A DNA stretch of 64,000 nucleotides from Paraglaciecola arctica BSs20135 (GCF_000314995.1 NZ_BAEO01000060.1:1-64000), one strand, 5' to 3'. Shown: positions 28,397 through 37,247, counted from the first letter of the stretch. Program-made: numbers and translations. Notes: generated by a model not told the origin, from the sequence alone.

Positions 28397-28775
28397 CAAA
28401 GCAGCAGTGGGGTTATCACTATTATGTGTGGTTCACTGTCTTTTTTTACCTATTCTTCTAATTCTAATCCCGTCATTATCCGGTGTATTTGCCTTTAACG
28501 ATGAGCTATTCCATACATGGTTGCTATACGCAGTTGTCCCAATTAGTTCGATTGCCATGCTAATGGGATATCTACATCACCGCAGTCATCGGGTTTTTTT
28601 AATTGGCGCCTTGGGGTTAATAATGCTTATTTTGACTGCTTTCTGGGGGCATGAACTTTTTGGTGAATTCGGTGAAGTGGCTTTTACTGTATTGGGTTCA
28701 AGCATCATTGCCTACAGCCATATTCGTAACTATCAACTGCGCTCACAAAACAAGCGTCCAGAACCTCATCATTAG
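28371..28775 (+). CDS. MerC-domain membrane protein
   Basis: A 134-residue protein with four predicted membrane helices and a metal-binding CVVHC motif in the first helix, as in MerC-type transporters. Classical MerC moves mercury, but zur-linked MerC-domain proteins are common in marine gammaproteobacteria, and the context argues for zinc or another divalent metal. ATG 28371 is preceded by CCAGGAGA and overlaps zur by 26 bp; longer in-frame starts inside zur lack ribosome sites. Substrate and direction of transport are inferred only. Confidence 0.82.
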   Translation: MVKIQQISDKAAVGLSLLCVVHCLFLPILLILIPSLSGVFAFNDELFHTWLLYAVVPISSIAMLMGYLHHRSHRVFLIGALGLIMLILTAFWGHELFGEFGEVAFTVLGSSIIAYSHIRNYQLRSQNKRPEPHH

Positions 28776-28787
28776 GAGTCAAAAAAT

Positions 28788-29993
28788 ATGCAACAACCTA
28801 AACTGCCGGTCACTGTCCTATCAGGATTTCTCGGTGCGGGAAAAACAACGGTACTTAGCCATATATTGAACAACCGTCAAGGCAAAAAGGTTGCCGTCAT
28901 TGTGAATGATATGAGTGAGATCAACGTAGATGCATCAATCCTAAAAAATGAAGTCACTTTAAATCAAAGTGAAGAGAAGTTAGTTGAAATGAGCAATGGC
29001 TGTATTTGTTGCACGTTACGGGAAGATTTATTGTTAGAGGTGGGCAAGTTGGCAGCAACGGGAAAGTTTGACTATTTGGTTATCGAATCGACAGGTATAT
29101 CGGAACCTCTTCCGGTAGCTGAAACCTTTACTTTTGCGGATGAAAACGGTATCTCGTTATCCGACGTTGCAGATCTGGATACCATGGTCACAGTGGTCGA
29201 TGCCCTTAATTTTCTCAACGATTATGATGAAGCAAAGTACTTACAAGAAACAGCTGAACATCTTGGTGAAGAAGACGAGCGCAGTGTCACAGACTTACTG
29301 GTAGATCAGGTCGAATTTGCCGATGTTATTTTAGTTAGTAAAACCGATCTGGTGGGAATTACAGAGCTTAATCGATTAATCAGCATCTTAAAAAATCTGA
29401 ATTCGCAGGCGCGTATTATTCCAATAAGTCATGGACAAATTAATGTGGAAGAGGTGCTTGGTACTGGGCTTTTTGATTTTGACAAAGCGCAACAAGCCCC
29501 CGGATGGTTGCAAGAATTACGTGGTGAGCATACACCTGAGACCGAAGAGTATGGCATTGCGAGTTTCAGCTATTTAGCCCGTCGGCCTTTCCATCCTGAA
29601 AAATTTCATGAGTTTCTGCACGGCACAGATAAATTCGGTAAGTTAATTCGTTCTAAAGGGTATTTTTGGTTAGCTTCGCGCCCAGAGTTTGCTGGTCAAT
29701 GGAATCAGGCTGGTGGTATTGCCCACTATGGGTTTGGCGGTATGTTCTGGAAAGCAGTGCCCAAATCTGAATGGCCTAGCGACGCAGATTCTTTGGCATC
29801 CATAGAAAAACTATGGGAAGAACCTTTTGGTGATATGCGACAAGAATTGGTGTTTATCGGACAAAATTTAGATCAGGAGGCTGTTACTGATGCATTGAAT
29901 CATTGCCTGTTGTCAGATGAGGAGCTTTTGCAAGGAAAATGCCACTGGAAAACCTTAGCCGATCCTTTTCCTGAATGGGAGAGCGAAGCATGA
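28788..29993 (+). CDS. zigA: COG0523-family zinc metallochaperone GTPase (ZigA-type)
   Basis: A 401-residue G3E GTPase. Walker A GFLGAGKT is at 13-20, the metal-binding CxCC motif C72-I-C74-C75 follows, then the switch/Walker B ESTGISEP and the base-recognition SKTD. The long C-terminal CobW domain (about 255-401) matches the ZigA/YciC subgroup induced by zinc starvation, thought to direct zinc to essential client proteins. It is 12 bp after the MerC gene, and its TGA overlaps the DUF1826 ATG (ATGA). Confidence 0.9.
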   Translation: MQQPKLPVTVLSGFLGAGKTTVLSHILNNRQGKKVAVIVNDMSEINVDASILKNEVTLNQSEEKLVEMSNGCICCTLREDLLLEVGKLAATGKFDYLVIESTGISEPLPVAETFTFADENGISLSDVADLDTMVTVVDALNFLNDYDEAKYLQETAEHLGEEDERSVTDLLVDQVEFADVILVSKTDLVGITELNRLISILKNLNSQARIIPISHGQINVEEVLGTGLFDFDKAQQAPGWLQELRGEHTPETEEYGIASFSYLARRPFHPEKFHEFLHGTDKFGKLIRSKGYFWLASRPEFAGQWNQAGGIAHYGFGGMFWKAVPKSEWPSDADSLASIEKLWEEPFGDMRQELVFIGQNLDQEAVTDALNHCLLSDEELLQGKCHWKTLADPFPEWESEA

Positions 29994-30664
29994 ACAATAC
30001 ATCAGTCTTGACGGAAATAGCGCAACCTCCAGAAAAAGTAAGGAGGTCCTCGGAGTCACACAGTCCCGCTGTTTTGACCGATATTTATGCCCAAGACATC
30101 AACATGTGCATCTGGAAACGGGAGTTGTCAGCAGAGCTGCTCACAGATATTGAACAATATCTGCAGGGCAAACCAAACTTGAGTATCACCAAAATCATTA
30201 AGTCTGATGCAATTAATCAGGAGCTGAATGAAATTCTGAAGGATTTTCCAAACCTTGCTGCCCTGCGGGACAACATCGCCGAATTAATCGACATGTTTTC
30301 TTGTCTTTTTGACCTGAAACAAGTCGGTTTTCGCCTTAACGTTCTCGAACATGCTATGTGTCCGCGTTTTCATGTAGACAAAATTCCCTGCCGTTTAATT
30401 ACCACATACAGTGGCAACGGCACACAATGGCTTTCCCATGACCGAGTCAACCGCGACAAACTGGGATTTAAAAGTCAGGGGCTTGGTGATGAACAGTCTG
30501 GATTCTATTTGAACGCCGATGATATTCAAATTGTGACGACGGGACATGTCGCCTTACTTAAAGGGGAGTTATGGCAAGGCAACGAAGAGGCAGGGTTAGT
30601 GCATCGTTCCCCTCCTGCAAGCTCTGATGAAAAACGGCTAGTGATGACATTGGACTTTGTTTAG
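29990..30664 (+). CDS. DUF1826 family protein
   Basis: A 224-residue cytosolic protein of the DUF1826 family, which often occurs beside COG0523 GTPases in Zur regulons. Visible features are a conserved block with Cys and His ([17 protein letters not shown]) and [20 protein letters not shown] near the end, reminiscent of His-dependent metal sites. ATG 29990 overlaps the zigA stop by four bases, so translation is coupled. A GTG/ATG at 29975 inside zigA is open but unneeded. The function is unknown; a client or partner of ZigA is plausible. Confidence 0.82.
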   Translation: MNNTSVLTEIAQPPEKVRRSSESHSPAVLTDIYAQDINMCIWKRELSAELLTDIEQYLQGKPNLSITKIIKSDAINQELNEILKDFPNLAALRDNIAELIDMFSCLFDLKQVGFRLNVLEHAMCPRFHVDKIPCRLITTYSGNGTQWLSHDRVNRDKLGFKSQGLGDEQSGFYLNADDIQIVTTGHVALLKGELWQGNEEAGLVHRSPPASSDEKRLVMTLDFV

Positions 30665-30674
30665 TAAGTGATAC

Positions 30675-30842
30675 ATGAGCACTCAGTTAAGTAAAAATGC
30701 CTTGTTGACCAATAATAATTTCATTGTGGCTGGACTCCTGTTGCAGGTACTCAAGTTTCAGCAAAAACATGACGAAACTGGGTTAACGGTTAGGAGGGGA
30801 CGGGCAAAACTAGCAAATATTATCGAACTAAATCGGCTGTAA
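30675..30842 (+). CDS. Possible 55-residue protein
   Basis: Ten bases after the DUF1826 stop, an ATG opens a 55-codon frame that starts [20 protein letters not shown] and ends in a basic region ([18 protein letters not shown]). It sits between operon members in the same direction. Its ribosome site is weak, and I recognise no family. It could be a genuine small operon gene or a remnant. Confidence 0.35.
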   Translation: MSTQLSKNALLTNNNFIVAGLLLQVLKFQQKHDETGLTVRRGRAKLANIIELNRL

Positions 30843-30888
30843 TACCTGGTCATTACTCACAAATAACATTCAAGGAATTGGACTATCC

Positions 30889-31074
30889 ATGACTAAAAAT
30901 AATCAAATGCCTGCTTCTGAGTCAGAAATCAACCAAGCATCCTGCTGCAGTCGCTCTAGTTGCTGCGCCCCTCCAAATCCTGTTGTTCGCGTCGAGCCCA
31001 AAGTGGGTCGTAACGACCCTTGCCCTTGCGGCAATGGTCGCAAGTTTAAAAAGTGTTGCGGCAAAAATAGATAA
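30889..31074 (+). CDS. Cys-rich SEC-C zinc-ribbon mini-protein
   Basis: A 61-residue protein. The C-terminus is a SEC-C motif ([20 protein letters not shown]), the zinc-binding tail also found at the end of SecA. The N-terminal half carries two further Cys clusters ([10 protein letters not shown]). Eight Cys in 61 residues, within a zinc-starvation operon, suggest a zinc-binding, storage or sensing role. CAAGGAA precedes ATG 30889. Free-standing SEC-C proteins are known; their role here is inference. Confidence 0.8.
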   Translation: MTKNNQMPASESEINQASCCSRSSCCAPPNPVVRVEPKVGRNDPCPCGNGRKFKKCCGKNR

Positions 31075-31347
31075 ACTCTGAATTGGCATCTTAAGGGCAA
31101 GGATAGCCTATTCAACCAACCGCTATCTGAGTACTGTCATTGTTGCAGCTTTGTGAGTAAATTAATAAATATTTCAAAAACCTAAAAAGGGATAGGTTGA
31201 ATGTTAAATTGAGTTTATATCTTATTAAGAAATTATACTCATCATTCTAAAATACCTAATAGGGAAACATGCTTTGCAGTGGGCCTTGTAGCGTTATGCA
31301 ATAGTCAGTTATACCTCTTACATATAACGAAAATATAACGAGCGAAA

Positions 31348-32358
31348 ATGAACACTGAACACTTAGCTATTCGATCTGTTCCCACCAACATCATTAGCGG
31401 ATTTTTAGGTGTGGGGAAAACGTCTGCAATTTTGCAGCTACTCAAACATAAACCAAAGGGGGAGCGCTGGGCAGTGCTGATCAATGAATTTGGTGAGATT
31501 GGTGTGGATGGAAGTTTGCTTGAAGGCCAATACACGCATGCTGAGGGTATTTTCATTCGTGAAGTGCCGGGTGGCTGTATGTGTTGCGCCGCGGGTCTGC
31601 CTATGCATATTGCATTAAACCAATTGTTGGCCAAAGCCAAGCCCGATCGCTTACTCATCGAACCCACAGGTCTCGGGCATCCCAAAGAAGTGTTACAGAC
31701 ACTCTCAGCAGAACATTATCAGGATGTATTATCATTGCATAAAACACTTACTCTGGTAGATGCAAGAAAACTCTCTGACCAGAGATATACTAGTCACGAT
31801 ACATTTAATCAGCAGATCGCCATTGCAGATGTTGTTATTGGTAATAAATTGGATCTCTATAAAGAGGAGGAACAGTCAAGGTTAATCGCTTATGTCAAAC
31901 AGCACGGGCAAACTCACGCTGAGGTAATATTTACTCAATATGGGGAGATCCCATTATCAGCATTGCAAGGTTTAACCACAACCACCCCTATACCAATACA
32001 TCATCACCATCACAAAACTCAAACAAAACCACTGGTTTCAGAGCTAGCGATACCAGCATGCGGTTTTGTAAAAGCGATGAACGAGGGAGAGGGGTTTAGT
32101 AGTATTGGTTGGCGATTTTCACCCAAAAAAGTTTTCAATCATAAATTGCTGTTTTCATTTTTAGCAGGTCTACGGGTTGAACGAATGAAGGCCGTCTTCA
32201 TTACGGATGCAGGTGTGGTTGGCTATAACCTGACTGGTGATGCGCTAACTGAGATCCCGCTAGATGATTGCCTAGAAAGTAAAATAGAAATTATATCGAA
32301 TGGGATAGATGACACATGGGAGTTGGCATTAATGCAATGTTTGCAAAATCCAGAGTAG
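31348..32358 (+). CDS. Second COG0523-family GTPase (CobW/P47K-like)
   Basis: A 336-residue G3E GTPase from a different subgroup than zigA. It has Walker A GFLGVGKT (18-25), INEFGE, metal motif C77-M-C79-C80, IEPTGLGHP and GNKLDL. A run of five His near residue 218 probably adds metal binding. The C-terminal domain is shorter than in ZigA. It stands 273 bp after the SEC-C gene, so it may have its own promoter: ATATAACGA is repeated at 31322-31338, just before the start, a possible degenerate Zur half-site pair. Two distinct COG0523 proteins in one island suggest different client proteins. Confidence 0.85.
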   Translation: MNTEHLAIRSVPTNIISGFLGVGKTSAILQLLKHKPKGERWAVLINEFGEIGVDGSLLEGQYTHAEGIFIREVPGGCMCCAAGLPMHIALNQLLAKAKPDRLLIEPTGLGHPKEVLQTLSAEHYQDVLSLHKTLTLVDARKLSDQRYTSHDTFNQQIAIADVVIGNKLDLYKEEEQSRLIAYVKQHGQTHAEVIFTQYGEIPLSALQGLTTTTPIPIHHHHHKTQTKPLVSELAIPACGFVKAMNEGEGFSSIGWRFSPKKVFNHKLLFSFLAGLRVERMKAVFITDAGVVGYNLTGDALTEIPLDDCLESKIEIISNGIDDTWELALMQCLQNPE

Positions 32359-32462
32359 CTTCTTATTTAAAAAAATACGCCTAAGCCTAATAGTTATTGC
32401 ACACTTTATACATCAAAACGACCGATAATCCTAAGTATTGAATTCCTCCCGAAACGGGCACG

Positions 32463-33161
32463 TCAGTGTTGGCGTAAGTCGTCAGGTTGCCCTTGATAGG
32501 GTTTGATATTAACTAAATTTAATCGATAGGCCGAGGTTCCTAACGGATCCTCGAATAGACCCTGACTCAAAATACCTGACAAGGTAAAGGCCTTATGTAA
32601 TTCAATGTTTTTAAATCCATCTATGAGCTGCACAAAAATCATCTGATTAGGCGGTGGTGGCGGATAATGAATACAGGCACCGAAATAAGGCACCAGAAAA
32701 AAGCTTTTAATACTCCTGTCGGCACTGACGTCAATGGGCAGGATAAATCCAGAAATAGACACCGCTTGCTCAAGTGTTTCATTGACTGTATTCGTTGAAT
32801 ACAAGGCTGAATTATAAGCTGGATCACTGCTTGCTTGCAGTGACAGAGCTAACTGCTTACTAAAGTCGTTTTCAGTTGTTTGATAATGAGCGAGTACCTC
32901 CTTTTCTGCCACGGGGATTAGCGCCTCCCATCCCAAGAGCGATATTTGCTGAGTGTTAAACGCTTTTAGCAATGCTTGGTCGGGCGTGGCGTACCACACT
33001 TTTTCGGCATTCCAAAAGGCGCTTATCGCTGGGCTGACTTTCTGAAAAAACATAGTCAATAGTATGCCAGCTACAAAGAACAAACCTAGAAAAGCCACAA
33101 ACTTTAATCTGTTATTGAGCATTGGTTTTGACAACTTCTCATGGCAAGGCGCTGCAAACAT
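32463..33161 (-). CDS. DUF3299 family membrane-anchored protein (paralogue 1)
   Basis: A 232-residue protein with one N-terminal membrane helix (FVAFLGLFFVAGILLTMFF, about 22-40) and a periplasmic DUF3299 domain at the C-terminus. Family signatures are SGFILPID, FFLVPYFGACIHYPPPPPNQ and, near the end, AYRLNLVNI. ATG 33122 (residue 14) is an alternative start that places the helix closer to the N-terminus; neither has a strong ribosome site. It follows the other DUF3299 gene by 28 bp. In Pseudomonas a DUF3299 protein accompanies a Zur-controlled MacB-like ABC transporter, the same association as here. The function is unknown. Confidence 0.82.
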   Translation of the reverse strand: MFAAPCHEKLSKPMLNNRLKFVAFLGLFFVAGILLTMFFQKVSPAISAFWNAEKVWYATPDQALLKAFNTQQISLLGWEALIPVAEKEVLAHYQTTENDFSKQLALSLQASSDPAYNSALYSTNTVNETLEQAVSISGFILPIDVSADRSIKSFFLVPYFGACIHYPPPPPNQMIFVQLIDGFKNIELHKAFTLSGILSQGLFEDPLGTSAYRLNLVNIKPYQGQPDDLRQH

Positions 33162-33189
33162 AGGGAATAAAGAGTTTACAAAATTTCAT

Positions 33190-33771
33190 TCATTCGGGAT
33201 AAGGAATAACATTATCGAGCCGCATTCGGTAAGCGGATGCACCCAAATCATTCTGTATAATCTCAGTGGATAACACGCCTTCAAACCAAAAAGCATCATA
33301 TAAATTATCCAGTGCAAAACCTTTTTCTAGCTCTGCATAAATAATTTGGTTGGGAGGAGGTGGAGGCATATGCAGACAGGCTCCAAAATAAGGCACAATA
33401 AAAAATTCAGTGACCAATTGCGCTTCATTTGTTTGCAGGGGTACGATAAACCCCGGCAAGCGGATCGCCATATTATCATAAGTATCAATGACTTGTGTTG
33501 AGCGTAAGGCTTGCTGAAAACGTTGGGTTTTCAGATCATCTGGCGATATTTCACCAAAAGTTTCCATAGAGTCCTGTTCAGAGCCATCTTGAATATCTAA
33601 CAAAAAATCCGGTGGATCCATCAGTGCATCAAGGTCGTCCTGTGGCATGAGTGCGATCCATTCTAGTGTCTCGTATTTTTGTACTTGTTGCGGCCCCGCC
33701 ACAGAAAATCCTGGCAAGACACTCAATATTAAAGCCATAAACCCCATTGTGATGTGCTGAAAACTGAGCAT
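33190..33771 (-). CDS. DUF3299 family exported protein (paralogue 2)
   Basis: A 193-residue exported protein. A signal peptide ends near FSVAGPQ and the DUF3299 domain follows: IRLPGFIVPL, EFFIVPYFGACLHMPPPPPN and AYRMRLDNVIPY. It shares the FIxPxxxx...VPYFGAC core with the downstream paralogue, so the two arose by duplication. It is the first gene of a leftward pair reading from the Zur-like palindrome at 33812-33827, opposite the ABC transporter genes. It may be the periplasmic partner of that transporter. Confidence 0.85.
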   Translation of the reverse strand: MLSFQHITMGFMALILSVLPGFSVAGPQQVQKYETLEWIALMPQDDLDALMDPPDFLLDIQDGSEQDSMETFGEISPDDLKTQRFQQALRSTQVIDTYDNMAIRLPGFIVPLQTNEAQLVTEFFIVPYFGACLHMPPPPPNQIIYAELEKGFALDNLYDAFWFEGVLSTEIIQNDLGASAYRMRLDNVIPYPE

Positions 33772-33811
33772 GTTACCTCTGTAAAAAGAATAGATTAGCT
33801 AAGTGTGATTA

Positions 33812-33827
33812 ATATGTTATAACATAT
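33812..33827. promoter_or_regulatory. Zur-type palindrome in divergent promoter
   Basis: ATATGTTATAACATAT is a perfect 16-bp palindrome carrying the GTTATAAC core of many Zur boxes. It lies 41 bp from the DUF3299 start on one side and 56 bp from the ABC ATPase start on the other, so one Zur dimer could repress both operons. Confidence 0.75.
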
Positions 33828-33882
33828 CATCTATGGGGTGTATATCCACAACAAATAACAAGAGTACGGCTCGGGAATTAAA

Positions 33883-34599
33883 TTGATATCAAGTGCTTTA
33901 AAAATTAAAGAGTCTCTGGCGATTGACGTTAAAGGTGTATACCACCGCTACTCAAAGACTAAATATGCCGTAGGAATATTCATTCCCCGATGGACCCTAA
34001 AGCGTGGAGAACGAGTCTTTTTGCATGGCGCATCCGGCTCTGGTAAAACCACCTTGCTGAATCTTCTTGCGGGCGTGCTAAGTCCGACTCAGGGTGGAAT
34101 ACAACTGCTAGAACAAGAATTTTCTAGTCTTTATTCCCGTCGCAAAGATAAGTTTCGGGCACAACATATAGGCGTGGTATTTCAGCAATTTAATTTAATA
34201 TCGTACTTAAGTGTGCTCAAAAACATTCAGCTTGCAGCCTATTTTGGTGGTAATGCAAAAAGTAAGGTTGAACAGAAAGCCAGTGAAATGCTAAGGAAAC
34301 TCAAGCTCGACCCAGATGTGTTGCAACGACCCGCAGGCTCTTTAAGTGTCGGACAACAGCAACGTGTTGCCATTGCTCGGGCTCTCATTAATGCGCCTGA
34401 AATATTGCTAGTGGATGAGCCGACTTCTGCGTTAGATGCCGCTGCTCGGGATGCTTTTATGGAAATCTTGATTGAGATCTGCCAACTCACTACCACTACT
34501 CTGGTTTTTGTCAGCCACGACATGTATTTACGGCGTTTTTTTGACGCGAGTGTTGAAATATCATCACTGCTAAAACCAGTGGAGACTGTAGAATGTTAG
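33883..34599 (+). CDS. ABC transporter ATP-binding protein (LolD/MacB type)
   Basis: A 238-residue ATPase with Walker A GASGSGKTT (about 49-57), a Q-loop (VVFQQFN), signature LSVGQQQRV, Walker B ILLVDEPTSALD and the H-loop SHD. It follows the LolD/MacB export group. The start is TTG 33883; GTG/ATG alternatives are not close. It overlaps the permease gene by seven bases. With the permease and the DUF3299 proteins it resembles the zinc-regulated PA4063-PA4066-type system of Pseudomonas. MacB-like transporters transmit force across the membrane and need not import metal; the cargo is unknown. Confidence 0.9.
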   Translation: MISSALKIKESLAIDVKGVYHRYSKTKYAVGIFIPRWTLKRGERVFLHGASGSGKTTLLNLLAGVLSPTQGGIQLLEQEFSSLYSRRKDKFRAQHIGVVFQQFNLISYLSVLKNIQLAAYFGGNAKSKVEQKASEMLRKLKLDPDVLQRPAGSLSVGQQQRVAIARALINAPEILLVDEPTSALDAAARDAFMEILIEICQLTTTTLVFVSHDMYLRRFFDASVEISSLLKPVETVEC

Positions 34600-35831
34600 T
34601 ATCTGTTGCGTGGAGTAGTTTAAGAAGCCGCCGTAAATCGGTTATTTTGACGTTTTTTTCCTTGTTGATTAGCATCAGCGTATTACTCAGTGTTGAACAT
34701 ATTCGTCAAAATGCCAAAGAAAGTTTCAATAGAACAATATCCGCTGTGGATATTATTGTAGGCGCACCTAGTGGCCAGTTAAATTTGTTGTTGTACTCAG
34801 TATTCAGAATGGGAAACCCCACCAATAATATAGCTTATGAGAGTTTTGAAACCCTGAGTAAAAACCAACACGTCGCTTGGACTATTCCAATTTTATTAGG
34901 TGACTCTCATCGTGGATCCCGAGTGATGGGGACCAATGAAAATTATTTTGCACATTTCAAATATGCTAACAAGCAAGCACTTGAGTTTGCTGCCGGCGTG
35001 CCATTTTCCAAGCTATTTCAGGCTGTTATAGGTGCAGATGTTGCGAAACAATTAAAATACCAAGTCGGTGATGAAATAGTCATAGCCCATGGTATAGGGA
35101 ATGTTAGTTTTGCCAAGCATGACAATACACCTTTTGTCATAAGCGGCATTCTCAAAGCAACCGGTACACCAGTTGATAAAACAATTCACGTAAGCTTAAA
35201 CGCGATAGAAGCCATTCATTTGTCGCCATCTCAACAAAAGAAACTGCTAAGTGACCCCACCTCAGTTAACTTAACCCCCGAAAGTATGACAGCGGTAATG
35301 TTAGGTTTGAAGTCACTAATGGCTACTTTCAAACTGCAACGGGAAATCAACAATTACCAAAAAGATCAGTTAATGGCTATTCTGCCTGGTGTGGCGATGA
35401 CTGAGTTATGGCAAATGATGGCGACAGTTGAAAACCTGTTACTGGTGATCAGCATCTTGGTGTTAATTTCTTCACTTTTTGGCTTGTCTACTATGTTGCT
35501 GGCATCCATGCAGCAACGGAAAAATGAAATTGCAGTGTTGCGAGTGTTAGGTGCAAGCCCAAGCGTTATTTTTGCATTGGTACTGATAGAAGCTCTGCTC
35601 TTAATTGTTCTAGTCATAGTGGCTGCAATAGGGCTTATCAGTTTAACCTTAACCTTGTCGAGTGATTGGTTGGCATCCGAATATGGCTTGTTTTTGAGTG
35701 GCAACCTATTGTCAATAGACTCTCTCAAGGTAGTCGCTGTTATTGTGGTTACCTCTATTATAACCTCGCTGCTTCCCGCTATTGAAGCCTATAAAAATGC
35801 CTTAAATGTGGGGTTGTCATCAAGGTGTTAA
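34593..35831 (+). CDS. FtsX/MacB-type ABC transporter permease
   Basis: A 412-residue permease with the MacB topology: one membrane helix near 18-38, a large periplasmic domain (about 45-270), then three helices near 275-300, 325-355 and 370-400. The periplasmic part starts with SAVDIIVGAPSGQLNLLLYS, typical of this permease group. It overlaps the ATPase gene and shares its Zur-type promoter. It lacks a LolE-like lipoprotein hook that I can recognise. The likely role is a periplasmic lipoprotein or peptide function under zinc limitation. Confidence 0.87.
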   Translation: MLVSVAWSSLRSRRKSVILTFFSLLISISVLLSVEHIRQNAKESFNRTISAVDIIVGAPSGQLNLLLYSVFRMGNPTNNIAYESFETLSKNQHVAWTIPILLGDSHRGSRVMGTNENYFAHFKYANKQALEFAAGVPFSKLFQAVIGADVAKQLKYQVGDEIVIAHGIGNVSFAKHDNTPFVISGILKATGTPVDKTIHVSLNAIEAIHLSPSQQKKLLSDPTSVNLTPESMTAVMLGLKSLMATFKLQREINNYQKDQLMAILPGVAMTELWQMMATVENLLLVISILVLISSLFGLSTMLLASMQQRKNEIAVLRVLGASPSVIFALVLIEALLLIVLVIVAAIGLISLTLTLSSDWLASEYGLFLSGNLLSIDSLKVVAVIVVTSIITSLLPAIEAYKNALNVGLSSRC

Positions 35832-35894
35832 TTATCATCATTAATATTGGTGTTATGTCTGTGTATAACTGTAAACATTAGAAAAAGGACAATT

Positions 35895-37247
35895 ATGATT
35901 ACTCGTCGGAAGTTTAATTTAGGAGTGGTTTCCCTGGCTTTTTCAGGACTTGCAAAAAGCGCATTGGGCAACAATCTCAACGTGGAAAAAGCAACTTTGG
36001 GCTATGGACCTTTGATTGTCGACGATAAAGGTTTATTGGATCTACCTGCAGGTTTTAGCTATAGGATTATTTCGACCTTAGGAGAAAAAATGTCGGATGG
36101 TTTGGACGTGCCAGATAGGGCTGACGGCATGGGTTGCCTGCCGCTAGATGGGGAGCGCGTGGCATTGATCCGTAATCATGAATTACACCCTGACCATATC
36201 GCTAAGTTACCACAATCCCTGCAAAACCATAAAAGTAACTTTTCCTATGATACTTATTCTAATGGGGTCGCTTTACCTGGGGGGACTAGCACTATTGTTT
36301 ACAATCTAGGTACTGGCAAAAAAGAACAGGAATTTCTCAGCCTGATTGGCACAATTCGTAATTGTGCTGGTGGTGTCACGCCTTGGGGGACTTGGCTAAG
36401 CTGTGAAGAATCGGTCGATATACCTAATGGCACTATTAGTCAGGAACACGGATATATTTTTGAAGTACCGGCAACGGCCAAAGGACCGGTTGAACCCATC
36501 CCACTTAAAAAAATGGGCCGCTTCAACCATGAAGCAGCTGCTGTGGATCCAGCCTCTGGTATTGTTTATTTAACTGAGGATCGCGGTGACAGCCTTTTTT
36601 ATCGTTTTATTCCAAATGCTTATGGAGATCTCGCCAAAGGGGGGAAATTACAAGCTCTGGTAATAAAAAGCAAAGCTCAATACGATACACGCAACTGGAC
36701 CGGCATCACCATGAATAAGGGCCAATGGTTAGATATCGAGTGGATTACCCTCACTAACCCTGAAAGTCCAGAAGATGATTTGCGTTTGCAAGGTTATTCA
36801 AAAGGGGCTGCGTTGTTTGCCCGTGGTGAAGGGATCCATTGGGGAGAAAAGGAATTGTATTTTTGTTGTACTAATGGTGGCTTAGAGCAATTAGGACAAA
36901 TCATGCAATATGTTCCTTCACCCTATGAAGGAACAGATAAAGAGGATCTTCAGCCAGGAAAAATACAATTATTTGTAGAGAGTGAAGATAAGTCTTTATA
37001 TAACTTTGGAGACAATTTGACCGTGATGCCAAATGGACATTTATTAGTCTGCGAAGACCAATACACAGAGGTAGTAGACAATCATCTTCGTGGCGTGAGC
37101 GAAAACGGCGAATTATATGCCTTTGCCAAATTGCGTGAACAAACCGAACTTGCCGGAGCATGTTTTTCTCCTGACACTAAAACCCTATTTGTTAATGTCT
37201 ATTCCCCAACCAAAACTCTTGCAATACAAGGCCCTTGGACGTGGTAG
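35895..37247 (+). CDS. PhoX-like DUF839 family exported protein
   Basis: A 450-residue protein of the PhoX/DUF839 family. The N-terminus (MITRRKFNLG) carries a Tat-like twin Arg, a hydrophobic stretch and AxS/ALG cleavage. Family motifs include RNHELHPDH, GGTSTIVYN, CAGGVTPWGTWLSCEE, GRFNHEAAAVDP, YLTEDRGDSLFYRFIP and a late CEDQY. True PhoX is a phosphatase using iron and calcium, not zinc, so placement after the Zur-controlled transporter fits a zinc-sparing phosphatase, but activity is not shown. ATG 35895 has AAAAGGA upstream and lies 63 bp after the permease stop. Confidence 0.82.
   Translation: MITRRKFNLGVVSLAFSGLAKSALGNNLNVEKATLGYGPLIVDDKGLLDLPAGFSYRIISTLGEKMSDGLDVPDRADGMGCLPLDGERVALIRNHELHPDHIAKLPQSLQNHKSNFSYDTYSNGVALPGGTSTIVYNLGTGKKEQEFLSLIGTIRNCAGGVTPWGTWLSCEESVDIPNGTISQEHGYIFEVPATAKGPVEPIPLKKMGRFNHEAAAVDPASGIVYLTEDRGDSLFYRFIPNAYGDLAKGGKLQALVIKSKAQYDTRNWTGITMNKGQWLDIEWITLTNPESPEDDLRLQGYSKGAALFARGEGIHWGEKELYFCCTNGGLEQLGQIMQYVPSPYEGTDKEDLQPGKIQLFVESEDKSLYNFGDNLTVMPNGHLLVCEDQYTEVVDNHLRGVSENGELYAFAKLREQTELAGACFSPDTKTLFVNVYSPTKTLAIQGPWTW

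Noticed and set aside
31978-32020. Run of His codons in the second COG0523 gene, which looks like a cloning tag
   Set aside because: It is internal to a natural metallochaperone gene; His-rich stretches are common in this family.
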